64,000 bases of DNA from positions 1,072,675 to 1,136,674 of the forward strand of contig VXAU01001873.1 in NCBI GenBank assembly GCA_013399695.1, read 5' to 3'. Below, piece after piece: positions 24,700 through 36,029 of the stretch. A model generated the notes under the pieces. That model saw nothing but the letters and a program-made list of their open reading frames with translations, was not told the DNA's origin and searched no databases. The first letter of the stretch is position 1, and the number at the start of each line of letters is the position of its first letter. The position numbers and the translations under genes were made by a program. The DNA is from Formicarius rufipectus. Lineage: Eukaryota > Chordata > Aves > Passeriformes > Formicariidae.

Positions 24700-27060
24700 C
24701 CTAAACAACCTTTCACTTTTCTGTTCATGTATCCCAGTGCTGTTTGGAGAAAGGTCATACCTGCTCCCAACAAGAGAGCTCCTGAGCCACAGGTGACCCC
24801 AGAGCAATCTGGTGGGGGCTGCAGGAACCCACTGAAAACTCCAATTCATGTGATTGTTGATGCAAAATATCAGCCAAGCAGTTATTATTACTGCTGGCTG
24901 TGGGGCAGCTCTTCCTTACACCAGGGATGTGAATTCTGCTCCAGAGAAACCAGGCTGTTCTCCTGTAGACACACCAGTCAGCACTGTGGCTGGTTATTAA
25001 TCCTTTTTAGACTTCTGTCAGAGCCTCTACTAGTCTCGGGTTTTGCCATGGAAAGGAGGCATCTTTGCTTCCAGAGGAAGTGACATGGAGTGGAAAGAAA
25101 CACAGGTTTGGCTGCTCACACCTCACATGGTTAGCAGGGGACCTGGAGGAGCTGCCTGCTAAGAAGGGCTCAGCCCCACTGGTTGTTGGAGCTGTTCTTT
25201 TTCCATTCATCTTTTGACAAAAATAGCTGGAAAGGAGCACGTGAACCTCAGCCTATTTTTTGATTTGTCTTGGCTTACATTTGTCAGCTTTGGATTCTCT
25301 AGTACAGCACATTTAGTCTGTGCAAAATGTAGAACATGAGAGATTGGTTCCTTCAGCCCAAAGTCCCTGAGTTCATTCCTCAGAGGTGGGGATTGCTCTG
25401 GGGATACAGCATCACCTGCTCCAAGCCAGGCCTTGGCATCAAGAGCTCTTTGCTGCTGATTATTCTGTCTCATTTTCTATTGAGTTCATTTGCTCAGTCC
25501 TTCAGCTTGGGAGGTTGTGCTAAGGGGTTTGATGTTCCTTGTGCATTCTCCCGTGGGTCAGGCAGGCTCCTCACCTTTCTGGCTGCGGTGTAGGGAAGGT
25601 GGTTGGCTTGTTCAGATGGATCCTGTGAGCTTTTAAACTTCTTGTGAGACTTCTCTGGCCAGCCTTTCCTACCCCAGGCTCTTGTATGTACTGTGGTTTC
25701 CATGGGTCAGTGCTGGTTACCTGTTGAGACAGGATTCTCTGTGCTTCACTCAGGTGTGGAAATTCTGTTTCCACGTCTTTGGCTCGTGGTCCTTGAAGAG
25801 GATGTGCAGATAGCTCCAAAACGAGCTTGTGTTGATACTCTTTGTAATGCCTCTGTTGATCCTCCTGCTTTCTCACCAGTTACAAAACCACAAGGGTGTG
25901 GTTCTCAAGCCATCGAACACGGGCAGAACTTGCTCCAGGATATGTTTGTAAATCCTGTTTTAAGAGGCTCCCCAGAGCAGCTGCTGATGGCTCATCTTTG
26001 TCCCTGGTGCTTTCAGAACCTGCTCCCTGAAGCCCTGCGTGTGAAACCTGGTGTCATCCCGGTGAAAAGGGAGGCAGAGCAGGTTTTGTTTGGGTCCCTG
26101 TGGCCGGGGATTGCTCACTTCCCAGCAGCAAACCAACCGCAGCTTGCTGTCTTCTCACCACTGAGCCCTTCAGGTTACAGTGGTCACTTTTACTTGAGTC
26201 TTTTTTGTTACTCTCTGCTAACGTGGGGTCCAAGACCGAAAAAGAATATAGATCCTTACAAAAAGTCCCTGTGACAACCAGGATTTCCAGTGTCTTTCGC
26301 TTCTGGCTCTACTTTTTTTTTTTTTTTTTTTTCCCCCAAAATAAGAGTTTTTATGAAATACAAAATAGCAGAAATCTGTGCTCGGTTATCTGGTGGAGCC
26401 TGAGCTGCAGGCAGGGACCAGGGCTCGGTGCCCTGCACTGATGTTTGTGTTCTCACCCCCCCTTCCTGCTCTGGGGGTGCTGCCTCCAGACCGACTTCGC
26501 TGCTGTTGCTGTGCCACCCCTTAGGTTTGGTCTTGCTCATCTCCTTCTCTGCTCCACTGCAGCTGAGAAAGAAAACTCGTATAGAAATGGCTTCTGCTGC
26601 CTCTTGTTTCTTTTGTCAATGTGTTGCTGCCCCATCTTACAGATTAGAATGCCTTTTGGCATGTTTTGGGAGAGGTTTTCTTGGGTTTCCTTTTATCTTT
26701 TCCTTCAGAGTTTATCCCCTGTTCTTGGCTTACCCATCATTTTTGGGCTGTACAGTGCACGAGCTGCAGTGCTGTTTGCAGATGTGTCTTGCTGCCACTG
26801 AAGAAAGCACTGGCAGGTGTTTATATAGGAAGTTGGGTAATTCTTGCTAATACAACACTTGGCAGGACTTCAGATAAGGTTCAGGCTGTCCTGTGGATGT
26901 CAGACACAGGCTTGGTTGTTGTAGGTAACAAAAGAAAATGTTTGCTATATTAGACCCTTGTGATAACTTTCTGAATAGGTGTATTTTGAAACATTCACAT
27001 GAAAGAAACAGTGTAATGTTTATCTTCGAGCTTCATCCTTACATGTTTTACTTTCCTTAG
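24700..27060 (+). other. BCAS4: probable BCAS4 intron 1
   Basis: This stretch lies between the GC-rich island and the acceptor TTTCCTTAG at 27060. It holds a 20-base T run at 26313-26332 and otherwise unique sequence. I found no exon in it. Confidence 0.45.
26313..26332. repeat. poly-T tract (20 bases)
   Basis: An uninterrupted run of T followed by CCCCC. It could be the tail of an old minus-strand insertion, but the flank (24.7-26.3 kb) resembles no element I know. It is most simply a homopolymer. Confidence 0.9.
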
Positions 27061-27165
27061 TGCAGATCAAAAGTGATAGGTCAGATCCTGGATGAGACCA
27101 TTCCACTCATTAAAGACAAGGTGCTGGAGATGAGCCACATCTATGCCAAAGCTGATGAGCTAGAG
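27061..27165 (+). CDS. BCAS4: BCAS4 internal exon
   Basis: The 105-base, 35-codon exon lies between TTTCCTTAG and a GTTTGT donor. It reads CRSKVIGQILDETIP, then LIKDKVLEMSHIYAKADELE. This aligns with the human BCAS4 segment RSDTSQILEENIP...LTEMRGIYAKVDRLE with no gap. BCAS4 (breast carcinoma amplified sequence 4) is a small, largely helical protein related to BLOC1S4/cappuccino, a subunit of the lysosome-related organelle complex BLOC-1; its own role is poorly known. The heptad-like spacing of Ile/Leu/Met fits a coiled coil. Position and orientation between PARD6B and ADNP support the assignment. The preceding exon, and the following exon that in human begins AFVKMVGHHV, were not found. Confidence 0.85.
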
Positions 27166-27550
27166 GTTTGTTCACTAGAAAATTTACATCCTTTTTTTAT
27201 GGGTTAACTGTCCAGGGTTTTTATGGAGCACTCAGATGTTTATGACTCTCTATTGTCTTCTGTTTGTTTTTAAATCAGTGTGTTTACCCATGGTCCAGCA
27301 CACATAAGGGTTTACGGGCTTGGAACATCACTGAGTAATTTATTGCTGTGGATTCTATAATTAAAAATAGTAGATGAAAAGCATCAGTTGTGGTTTCAAT
27401 GTTAATAATGATGCTAATAACACTAATTTGGTTTGTGACTTGAAGCAGTATGTGTGAAACCATTTGTAACCAGGAATTCGAGTCTGCCATGCAGGGCAGA
27501 CACAGCCATTTGACTTGGCTGGGGATGATCTGCAGCAGGAGCAGCAGAGC

Positions 27551-27594
27551 CCTGCCCTGCCCTGCCCTGCCCTGCCCTGCCCTGCCCTGCCCTG
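27551..27594. repeat. CCTGC pentanucleotide repeat
   Basis: Nearly nine perfect tandem copies of CCTGC. Its perfection suggests a recent and probably length-variable microsatellite. Confidence 0.95.
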
Positions 27595-28096
27595 GGCAGC
27601 CCTCTGAGTGGCTCTGCCCTCTCCAGCTCAGTGAGCACTGGGGCAGCCTCTGTGCCAGCTGAGGGCCAGGGTGTCCCTGCCAGGGGTGTCATGGGAACAT
27701 CACCAGAGAAACTGGGAAGTGCTTCAAACCAGTTTCAACTGACTCAAAGCAAAACCAAGTGGTTGTGGCCAATCTGTTTGCAGTTGTCCACCCTTTCCCC
27801 CTGTTCTGCACTGAGGAGATGCCGCTTCAGCATCTTTGGCCATTAGGAAATGAAGGCTGTCCTGACCATTTCTGTGGGTGAGTTTACCTTGTAATCACAG
27901 TGTCCAGCTGGGGTGTCTTGTCTCCAAAGCCTTGATCACACTGGGTAAAAAAGTTAAGTCCCCTCTCTGAACAGAGGATGTCTGTTTATCTCAGCTACAT
28001 TTTTAGTCCTTCTAATTAAACAGGGGTGCCATTTTGACTGCAAGAGAAATCTTCCTCAGTGTTTCAAAATCTTGTAATATTTGTCTTATTCATCTT

Positions 28097-28180
28097 TCAC
28101 TGTGTTTTGGTTTTGTTTTGTTTGGGTTTGTTTGGTTGGTTGGTTGGTTTTTGTTTTGTTTTTGGGGTTCTTTTTTGGGT
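28097..28180. repeat. GTTTT/GGTT-rich simple repeat
   Basis: Interrupted GTTTTG, GTTTG and GGTT units give a low-complexity T/G strand of about 80 bases. Confidence 0.8.
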
Positions 28181-31100
28181 ATTCAGAGATGTGTTTCATA
28201 AACACTTCCAGTGCTCAGTATCACTGGGAGAGGGACCTATTCCATAGGAGAAAAGCAAGTAATCAGGATTCACTCTGTGTGTTTGGAATATCCAGAGGTG
28301 GGCTGAGGAAAAAAGGACCCTCTGCTAAATATAAACTACAAACGTGCCTGGGTAAGTCTGATGGTTCTAAGAATATAAAACCTCCAGAGGGAACAGAACA
28401 GAGGAAGGAACTTTCTCTTGTGAAGTTTGTGGCTCTGTGGGTGAAAAGCTTTTCTGCTGTAAAGCTTGAACTTTGTATGGGAGAAACTGTGATTTCAAAT
28501 CTTTATATTCAAAGATGTTATCTGTGCCCTGGCTGAATGGGGTGCAGCAATCTTAGAGAAAGGACAGGAAATCTATTTTAGAAAACTTCAGCCTGTGGAG
28601 TTTAAAGAAAACACCAGAATCTCCCAATGGAAAAACAGCTGAATGTTAGCAACCCTTGCTGGTTTGCAGCTTGTGATAGCTGGCATGTTCTTAAAGCTGG
28701 ATGTGTTCTTTCGGTGTCATTGGCTGAGAATCTTGTCAAATATTTATTTTTAGAGTAGTTTTACACTCTTGTATAATTGCAGGGAAAGGCTTGTAAAATC
28801 ATAACATCCAAAAAAATCTCATGCTGGTGGTTTGGAGAAAAAGTGTTAGATAACTTTTCTGGAGGCTTTTTATTGTCTATTTCTTTCTGCTGATGTTGTA
28901 ATCTCTAGGACAGCAGCTGCTTTTCTGAGGTGGGGTTTGCTGTCTTGGCTGAGGGGCTGGCTAATGGTCCTTCCTGACACCCGGGGTAGATTCTCAGAAA
29001 TTAAAGTGGGAAATTGATAGTAGGATACGAAACATTCTCTGCGTTACTTTATTGGCTCAACTGAGCTCAGTAATGGGCAGAAATTATTGATGAGTTAGAC
29101 TGAGAGAGCTGTATTTAACAGTCCTTTCCAGTGGCTGCCAGTGCACAGTGTGGGGGTGGAATCAGAGCCTTCTGGCTGCAGCCTCCACAGACTGGTGGGA
29201 GGTTGGTTCTGGGAGAGAAGAAAGCTCAGGGGCACTAAGGGGCTGTGTGGAGTTAAAGTTTTGCTCAGTGTAGAAGACAGCAAACTGTGTCTCACCAAAA
29301 ATAAATCAGAATAAGAAATCTTTCCTATATTGAGACTTTGAATTTTTTAGCTTGTGTAGATCAGCCTTCAAATGTAACTTGATGGAGGCGTCAGCCTCAC
29401 TTGGCTCTATGTTAGCAGTTCCTCTTCTTGAGGACTCCAAAGCACCACATATTGGAATTTCTCTTGCTGTCTTTGCCACTGACAATGTGTGATCACATAT
29501 ATGTCATCCTCCTTCTTTGTGTCCTAATTTACCTCACAAGATAATGTTTGGTGTTTCCAAAGTGCTATGAAATTTTTCTGACAGCCTTGAAGAAAAATAT
29601 TTGTTAAATTAATACTCAGCCATAGCAGATGGGAAAGATGAGAGAAAATAGAGCAGAGTATTTAAAACTGGGGGTGTACTATGCTTGTATTTAAAACTCA
29701 TTATTTTTCAAGTGCTCAATGCTACAAGCCATTCTTTTAATAATGGGGAAAATAAAAAAATCTGGCACGTGCTTAAATCTTTAATGTTAAGAACTTTGGG
29801 GGCATGTTCAGCTTATTTTACCTGCAGTTATGCTTGAAGTCCATCCAGTTCCAGTCTGACTGGCACTGATGCACTGACTGGTTTGGCAGCCCCAGAGAGG
29901 TCATGCTGGTTCTGTGCTGGGCAAGAGAACACCTGGAAAGGGGCACATTCAGGGCAGGGGATGCAGAAGGCCCAGAAGTCGAGATTTCAGCTGTCAAGGC
30001 AGTGACCATATGAAGTTTTCAAGGGGGCATGAACAGAAGTCAAAATACAGAACAGCGCCCGTTGCCCCCTGAATCGATTCCAGTGTCCTTGGAACAGGTG
30101 CAGGAAGTGTTTGCAGGGGGCACTGCCAGCCCATGCAGGGCAGGGCAGGGGCAGCTGGGGGGGCACAGCTTGGGGGCACTGCAGCTCTGGGGAGGGCTGG
30201 GGCAGGGGGACTCTGGCGTGTAAGGTGCCACTTAGGGGGAGATCAGCTTTGAATGGAGCCATCACACAGCAGTGGTAGCAGAAAGAAACCCCCACGTTTT
30301 CTCATCCATGTGCAACAGAAGTTACAATAACAATCCAGAGTCCTTTTTTAATCAGTGCTAAGATTGGCTTTTGACTTCCTGTTCTCTAATGGGAGGGATT
30401 AGGCCCTTTATGTTTTGAATGAGACCGAGCCAATTCCTGTTGCAAAATTCCAATACTGGGATCAAATGAATGAATAAAAACACTTAGAAAAAACTTGATT
30501 TGTCAGAAAGGCACCTTCATTACTGCTCTCATCAATTCTCTGTCATAGGAATTGTCTTTATAATTGCATCTCACTGACAAAGGCTTCTGGCTACACATGT
30601 AAAGGTTTGTCAAACGCCGCCTTTTGTGACCTGCAGTGGTCTGTGCCAGCAAGCAGGAACCAGAGCTCCTCCTCCTCCGAGTCAGGCCGGGGACTATGGG
30701 TTAGTTCAGCCTGAAATGCACTCTGCAGTGCACAGTCATGGGCTCTGGGAAGGCAGGAGAACATCTTCCTTCAGCAGCTGTATGTGCCCTTCCTGTGCTC
30801 AGTTCCAGGGGTCCCTCCCAGCACATCCCACCTGTGCAGAGCAGCAGCATCTGCTCAGCCCCTGCTCACCTGGGCTGGCTCTGGGGCAATGGCAGTGGAT
30901 CAGCTCCTGTTTGCACTTGCGTTTCTGTGCTGTATTTACACCTCAGACAGGCCTGGGGGTGCTCAGTGTTACAAAACAGCCTGTGAAATCCTGCTGGGGC
31001 TCCTCTTCCTAAACCCGGGCTGTGCTGCTGTCACTCCTTAAGATCCCACAAGCAATACAAGGAGAAAAGCTCAGCTTTGGCTGCTGAGTGTCTGGCGTGG

Positions 31101-32044
31101 ACACCCCAGGGCCAGCAGGGCTGGGAGGGGTGCTCTGGGGTCCCTCCTCAGCAGAATCACCTGGATTTTCCTGGCAGCATCCCAGTCCCTTTGTCACAGG
31201 GGTGCTGTTTGTCCAGCTGCTGCCAAGAGACATTAACCACATTTTCCAGAATATTAGAACTGCCTTACTAGAAAAGGATGAGTGTGTTCCCTGCTTTTCT
31301 CTGTCTGTGCTCTACCAGGTACATATTAAATTCTAGCTGAATGTTAAATTCTAGTTAGATGAAGATACATCCTGCAGATTGAATGACGTTAGGGTTAAAC
31401 ATCTCAAATGGATTTTAATATACTGAGAATTTATGTTCTTGCCAGCCATAGCTGTGGTGACCTTGTTGGGAACTTCATTTTACCATATTTCTGTGGGTTA
31501 TTGTCTCCACAGCACATTATGCTCCCCCACTTAGTGCTGCAACCATGTAATATACACTTTGGGAATGGTGTCCCATCAGAGGAATGTCTGTGGAAATTGT
31601 GGTCTCAGTGTGACAAAAGCAAAAACTTCTGTGTTTATTTTGTTCCTATTTTTATTTCTGCACAGAAAAGCAAAAAAAAGATAACTTTTAAAAACAAACA
31701 TTTTTTAAAAAAGTTTACAAACATTTTGCTTTAAAAATGGTTCATAATTTATACTCAGGGATCAACTGGGGTTGAAAATCACTGCAGCTGTCTTCATGCA
31801 AGCTGTTCTGTCTTTGAGCTTCCAGTTTAATGTATGCAGTCTGCCACATTAATTCTTGAAGTGGCTCTTAAGTGGGAAGTTGTAAAAGGGGTGATCGTGG
31901 ACCGAGATACTTTTGAAAACAGGAACTTGAATGTTGCAGCAGGAGACACACGTGTTTGGTTCCTCCTGTCAAAATGGTCTCAAGTAAATAAGCAGTTTTA
32001 TAGTAGTCTTTGAAACTGTGAAAGGGGTTAATCCTTCGTGTCCT

Positions 32045-32400
32045 GGGGAGCCCTCACTAGGTCTGTGCTGACTCTCTCCAAACACCTCCCTTTCTCTGAA
32101 GTGCCGGAACTGCAGTCCTAAAGGTTTTGCTCTGTATTTTCATTGGTACTGAGGTTAGGCTGAACATCCTGTGGTAGATCCCTGTATCCTCCTCCTCAGC
32201 CTTCTGAAGTCAGGCATGACATTTGGCTTTTTTCCAGTCGTCAGGAACCTGCTCTGATTGCCCTGACATGGAAGCTGACTGACAGGAACCTCATGGTGAT
32301 GGGAACCAGCAGCTTCAGCATCCCCAGCTGCATCTCTCTGGTCCCACAGGCTTTGTTAGAGCTGGGATATTTTTGGGTTTTACCATCTTGCTCTAATAGT
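32045..32400 (-). mobile_element. CR1 LINE fragment (ORF2, start of reverse transcriptase), decayed
   Basis: Read on the minus strand, this matches the CR1 ORF2 region as I remember it: GGGACCAGAGAGATGCAGC near the start, then a segment translating as VPDDWKKAK (consensus VPEDWRKANVTPIF), then GTTCAGCCTAACCTCAGTACC (PVSLTSVP). Next comes AGGGAGGTGTTTGGAGAGAG followed by TCAGCACAG, matching the family's later GGTGATTGGTGACAG region. An in-frame stop follows soon after VPDDWKKAK, and many small changes show it is long dead. The 5' and 3' ends are missing, and the exact boundaries are estimates. It sits opposite to BCAS4 transcription. Confidence 0.8.
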
Positions 32401-35400
32401 CCCTGTTTGGGTCAACCCCTGTCTTATGCACTTCCTTAGACTGTGCCAGCAGAAGGGCCCTGGGAGTTCTGGCAGCAGACCTGGCACTGAAAACCAGGGC
32501 AAAGACTGCATGGAGTTTTCTTCCAGGCAGAATGAGAGGAGCTGTGCCAGAAGGGGGCTGGGGAGGTGTCTGCCCGTGGTGCTCCTGCAGGGGGAAATGC
32601 TCAGTCACTCTTAGTATTGATCTTAGCTTGCCTCATTCCTGCTTTCTCTCCTATTCCCTCTTGGCTTTCCTGAAGATGAACAGGAAGATGAAGAAGCTGA
32701 GCTGGCCCAAGCTGGGCAATCTGCCTTAGGGAGCCTCCCAGACACAGACTGTCACACCAACCACAAATGGCAATGAAACAGACCCAGACTGGCCTTTGAG
32801 AAGGATGTGCTCCTTCTGGCAAGAGCATATTGGGGAAATGATTCTATTAGTGAGGAGCTAAATCCATCACTGCAGAGCAGAAAACCTGGTGGGGACCAGG
32901 CCAAAGCACCAAGTCCTGCACTGTGCCCCCTGGGCATGTTTGACAGTGAGGCTTTGAAAGCTGTCCCAGCCTCTGCTGCCTCCCCCACTCTGGTGGCCTG
33001 GGAAGAGCTGCTGCGTCCTGGTTTTCTGTCTCCTTACCAAAGAGCCAATAAGCTGCCCTTCCCATGGCTTCAGCAGGATTATTGATCTCTGCAGATCGTT
33101 ATTGCAGCTGCTGAACGGATCTTTGGTGAAGAGTTTGAAGGTGGAAAAGGGGGATGTGGTTGGGTTTTTTTCTCTCCTGTGCTTTTCTAATTTCTCTCTA
33201 TTTTATCTGATTATTATTTATGAAATATAAATAGCTGCTTGGCAATTTTTATGTATTTGCATGGCATTGTATGTCACAAAAGGGAGCCTGATTTATCCTT
33301 GAGGAAATTATATGTCTTAAGTGGAAGGTTGTTATAGATCACTTTGGCTGAAATTGGTCATTCATGTGATGCTTTCTGGAGCTTGCATGGCACTGGCTTT
33401 GCTCTGGAGTGCTTGCACAGGATGTTTAGAACACAAAGGAAAAGACTTTTGTATCTTCAGGAAGAAAGTCCTGCAACTTGTGCTCCAGCCACATTCTGGG
33501 CTTACAATATTGAGCAATAGTTTTACAAAACTGAGCAAGAGTTTGATTTGCTTACCTGACTGAGACAGTACAGATGCTGGACATGGAGAACAGAATCCAG
33601 CTCCTGCAGGGAGTGCTGGTAAAGTACATCCAGGGTGGGGGATAGGCAGAAATTGAGCTCTGAAACTTGTGTTTTGAGAACTGGAATGAATGGACATTAC
33701 TCTGTTTGCCTTAGGAAACTACTGCTGTCCTGAGGAGGAGAATCTCCACCCATACTCTGGCTTTTGCAATGAATAGTTTTCGCTCATTAGCACAAACCTG
33801 CCCGTGCTGGGGGTTTGGAGTGGTGTGCCAGGCTGGCTCTGATGTGGTGCCACACTTCCTCCCGTGATGGAGAGAAAAATCCCCTCAGGGGAGGAACGGG
33901 GAGCACAACTGGAGGTGCTGAGGTTTTTACCAGCCCTGCAGGCACTGCAACAATTCCCTGATGCAAATCTGGGCTCTGCTGGGACTTGCTGTTCCTTGGG
34001 ATGTGTTGAGCAACCTCTCTGTGCTGGATCCCGAGGTCCAGCAGGTCTGCAGAGTTTGTAGGGCTGTTGTTGGAGGGGTCTCAGTCTTCAGCCTGGTTTG
34101 ATGTGGTCAATTAACAGGTGGTCCCTTGATGCTGGTTAGGAAGCTCCTGAGAGGTTGGTTTAGTTGGCTGAGGATGAGCTCCTCCACTGGTTTTACACTG
34201 GTGGGTCCTCCCTGTGTGTGGGTGCTGTGCTGCACCCTCAGGTCCATGGCCACCCAGCCCAGGCTCCCAAACAGCTGAGTTCTGTTTTCTTGGCACGGTG
34301 GGATTGGTAGCCCCAAAATGGGAGAGAAGGATCACCATGGAAGGCAGCCTAAACAGAAGTGGTCTCTGACGTGGGAGTTGTGGACATCAGACCTCTGGTT
34401 CTCCTTATTAAATGAGTTCCTTGGTACGTGGCAAATCTCTGACAGGGAACTCGTGGTGAGGATTTGTTGTGCTCAGCTTTGGAGTTGAGCATGAAGTTTT
34501 GGTTCTTCAATTCCTGCTTTTCCTCAGAGTGAATGTCTTGAGTCCTCTTGCACTGTGCTGGATGGGCCGGTGGGACTCAACAGGAGACTGGTTGGAAAAG
34601 TCAGACTTGATGGGTTTTGAAGAATAAATTTTAGTGTTGAACTTCAAATATCTTTTGGTAGAAATGAAAAGTATTTTACTGTTGTTACATAACACTGTAT
34701 TAAAAAATTAAGATTGAGAGAGGAATCCAAATAATAATTTTTGAAATTTTGTTGGGAAAAAAACCCGAGGTTTGCTTGACTTTGGAACTGCCAAAGAAAG
34801 GTTTCAGCTTTTGCTCAATTTTGATTACTACAGTCAGTCCAGGTATTGATTTTAACACCTACAGAATGATCAGAGCTGAAAAATAATTATAGCTGGATAG
34901 TCAGGAATCCCCTTTTGACAGCAGAGATCAGGTGTGTGCTGCAGGACTCTGTGCAGAGGTGCTCCCTGGGCTGCCTGGCTTTCTTGGGTACCTGCAGCCC
35001 TGCTGAGCCACTCCAGAGCTGGCAGAGCTTCCCCGGGAACCAGCTGCAGCTGTTTGGGGTGGTGTGGAGGGCAAGGTGTGAGAGACACGGCCTCGGCAGC
35101 CCAGGAACGGGGGTTCAGCAGCACAGGCCAGCTCGGAGAAGGCAGAACTGCCCCGGAGCCCAGTTCAGAGGGACCAACCCCCCCGAGGGTCACTGCCGCC
35201 TTCGGGAGGAATTTTGGATAGAAGCGCTAATAGTTCTGAGGTCGCTGGTTACAAACCAGAGTGGGCAGTGGGAAATGAGGTTTTCCAGCAGGTGGGAGGG
35301 GCTGTGTCCGGGGCAGGTGCTGTGCTCCGGGCAGGGCTCTGTGCTGCGGACCGGCCGCCAGCTCGTTAAGCTGAATTGCTGCGCTGCCCAGCGCCGGGTC

Positions 35401-35500
35401 CGCCCTGGAAATGGGGCCGATTGTTTCACTGGGAACGCCGCAGTGACCTTTTCCTTCTCCCTGCCTTTATTTTGGGAACACACAGACAATGTTCGTATTT
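32401..35500. other. non-coding stretch downstream of the CR1 fragment
   Basis: Unique sequence with no recognised exon. Short pieces with splice-like edges, such as 33574-33618, which reads MLDMENRIQLLQGVL before a GTAAAG donor, are too short to judge. Confidence 0.5.
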
Positions 35501-36010
35501 CACCGTGAATTGTTCCAGGGGGCAAGTCCCCACATGGAGCTTGTCCCCACAGCTGACTGACTGTCCCCCCATGGGGCTGTCCCCACAGCTGACTGTCCCC
35601 CATCGGGCTGTCCCCCCATGGGGCTGTCCCCACAGCTGACTGTCCCCATATGGGGCTGTCCCCCCATGGGGCTGTCCCATCGTGCTGTCCCCCCATGGGG
35701 CTGTCCCCACAGCTGACTGACCGTCCCCCCCAGGGGCTGTCCCCCCCATGGGGCTGTCCCCACAGCTGACTCACCGTCCCCCCCAGGGGCAGTCCCCCCC
35801 GCTGCCCTGCAGGTCCCTTCCCCGGCAGAGTGCAGGTGAGCTCCCCCCGTGCCGGGCTCGCGGCCCCCGGAGCTCGGTATTTCTATGCCGGGGTAACTCG
35901 GTATTTCCCCCTCCCGCGGGGTCTCGGTGTGTGCAGAGCCCGGGTCGGGCCCCAGCAATGAGCTCCAGGAACGCGGGTGAGCACACGTAGCTGGAAACAC
36001 ACGAGGGAGA
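35050..36010. other. modest GC-rich patch
   Basis: G+C and CpG content rise between about 35.05 and 36.0 kb, around a minisatellite. This could be an alternative promoter, an enhancer or simply the compositional effect of the array. No exon is recognisable in it. Confidence 0.35.
35535..35800. repeat. CCCCATGGGG / CAGCTGACTG minisatellite
   Basis: Roughly ten degenerate units combine GGGGCTGTCCCC, the palindrome CCCCATGGGG, and CACAGCTGACTG. The two sub-modules alternate irregularly, so the unit length varies between about 19 and 47 bases. It opens repetitive frames on the minus strand that are not genes. Confidence 0.85.
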
Positions 36011-36029
36011 ACGAAAGACAAGTAAGTGG

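Larger units (their letters stand above)
27166..32040 (+). other. BCAS4 intronic or downstream sequence
   Basis: Non-coding by inspection. It contains a CCTGC pentanucleotide array and a GTTT/GGTT-rich stretch, listed separately. A frame at 28081-28536 begins inside the GTTT-rich repeat and is not convincing. I searched for the next BCAS4 exon and did not find it. Confidence 0.5.

Noticed and set aside
23562..24849. Long frames crossing 24319-24597
   Set aside because: They span N bases and the 38-bp array, so they are not coding evidence.
28081..28536. 151-codon plus-strand frame
   Set aside because: Its first third is a translated GTTT/GGTT simple repeat; the remainder is short and unrecognised.
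32656..32729. Segment reading AFLKMNRKMKK, superficially like the missing BCAS4 AFVKMVGHHV exon
   Set aside because: There is no AG acceptor at the needed position, the similarity ends after five residues, and a stop follows shortly.
35190..36021. Minus-strand frames rich in GDSPMGG
   Set aside because: They are produced by the minisatellite at 35.5-35.8 kb.
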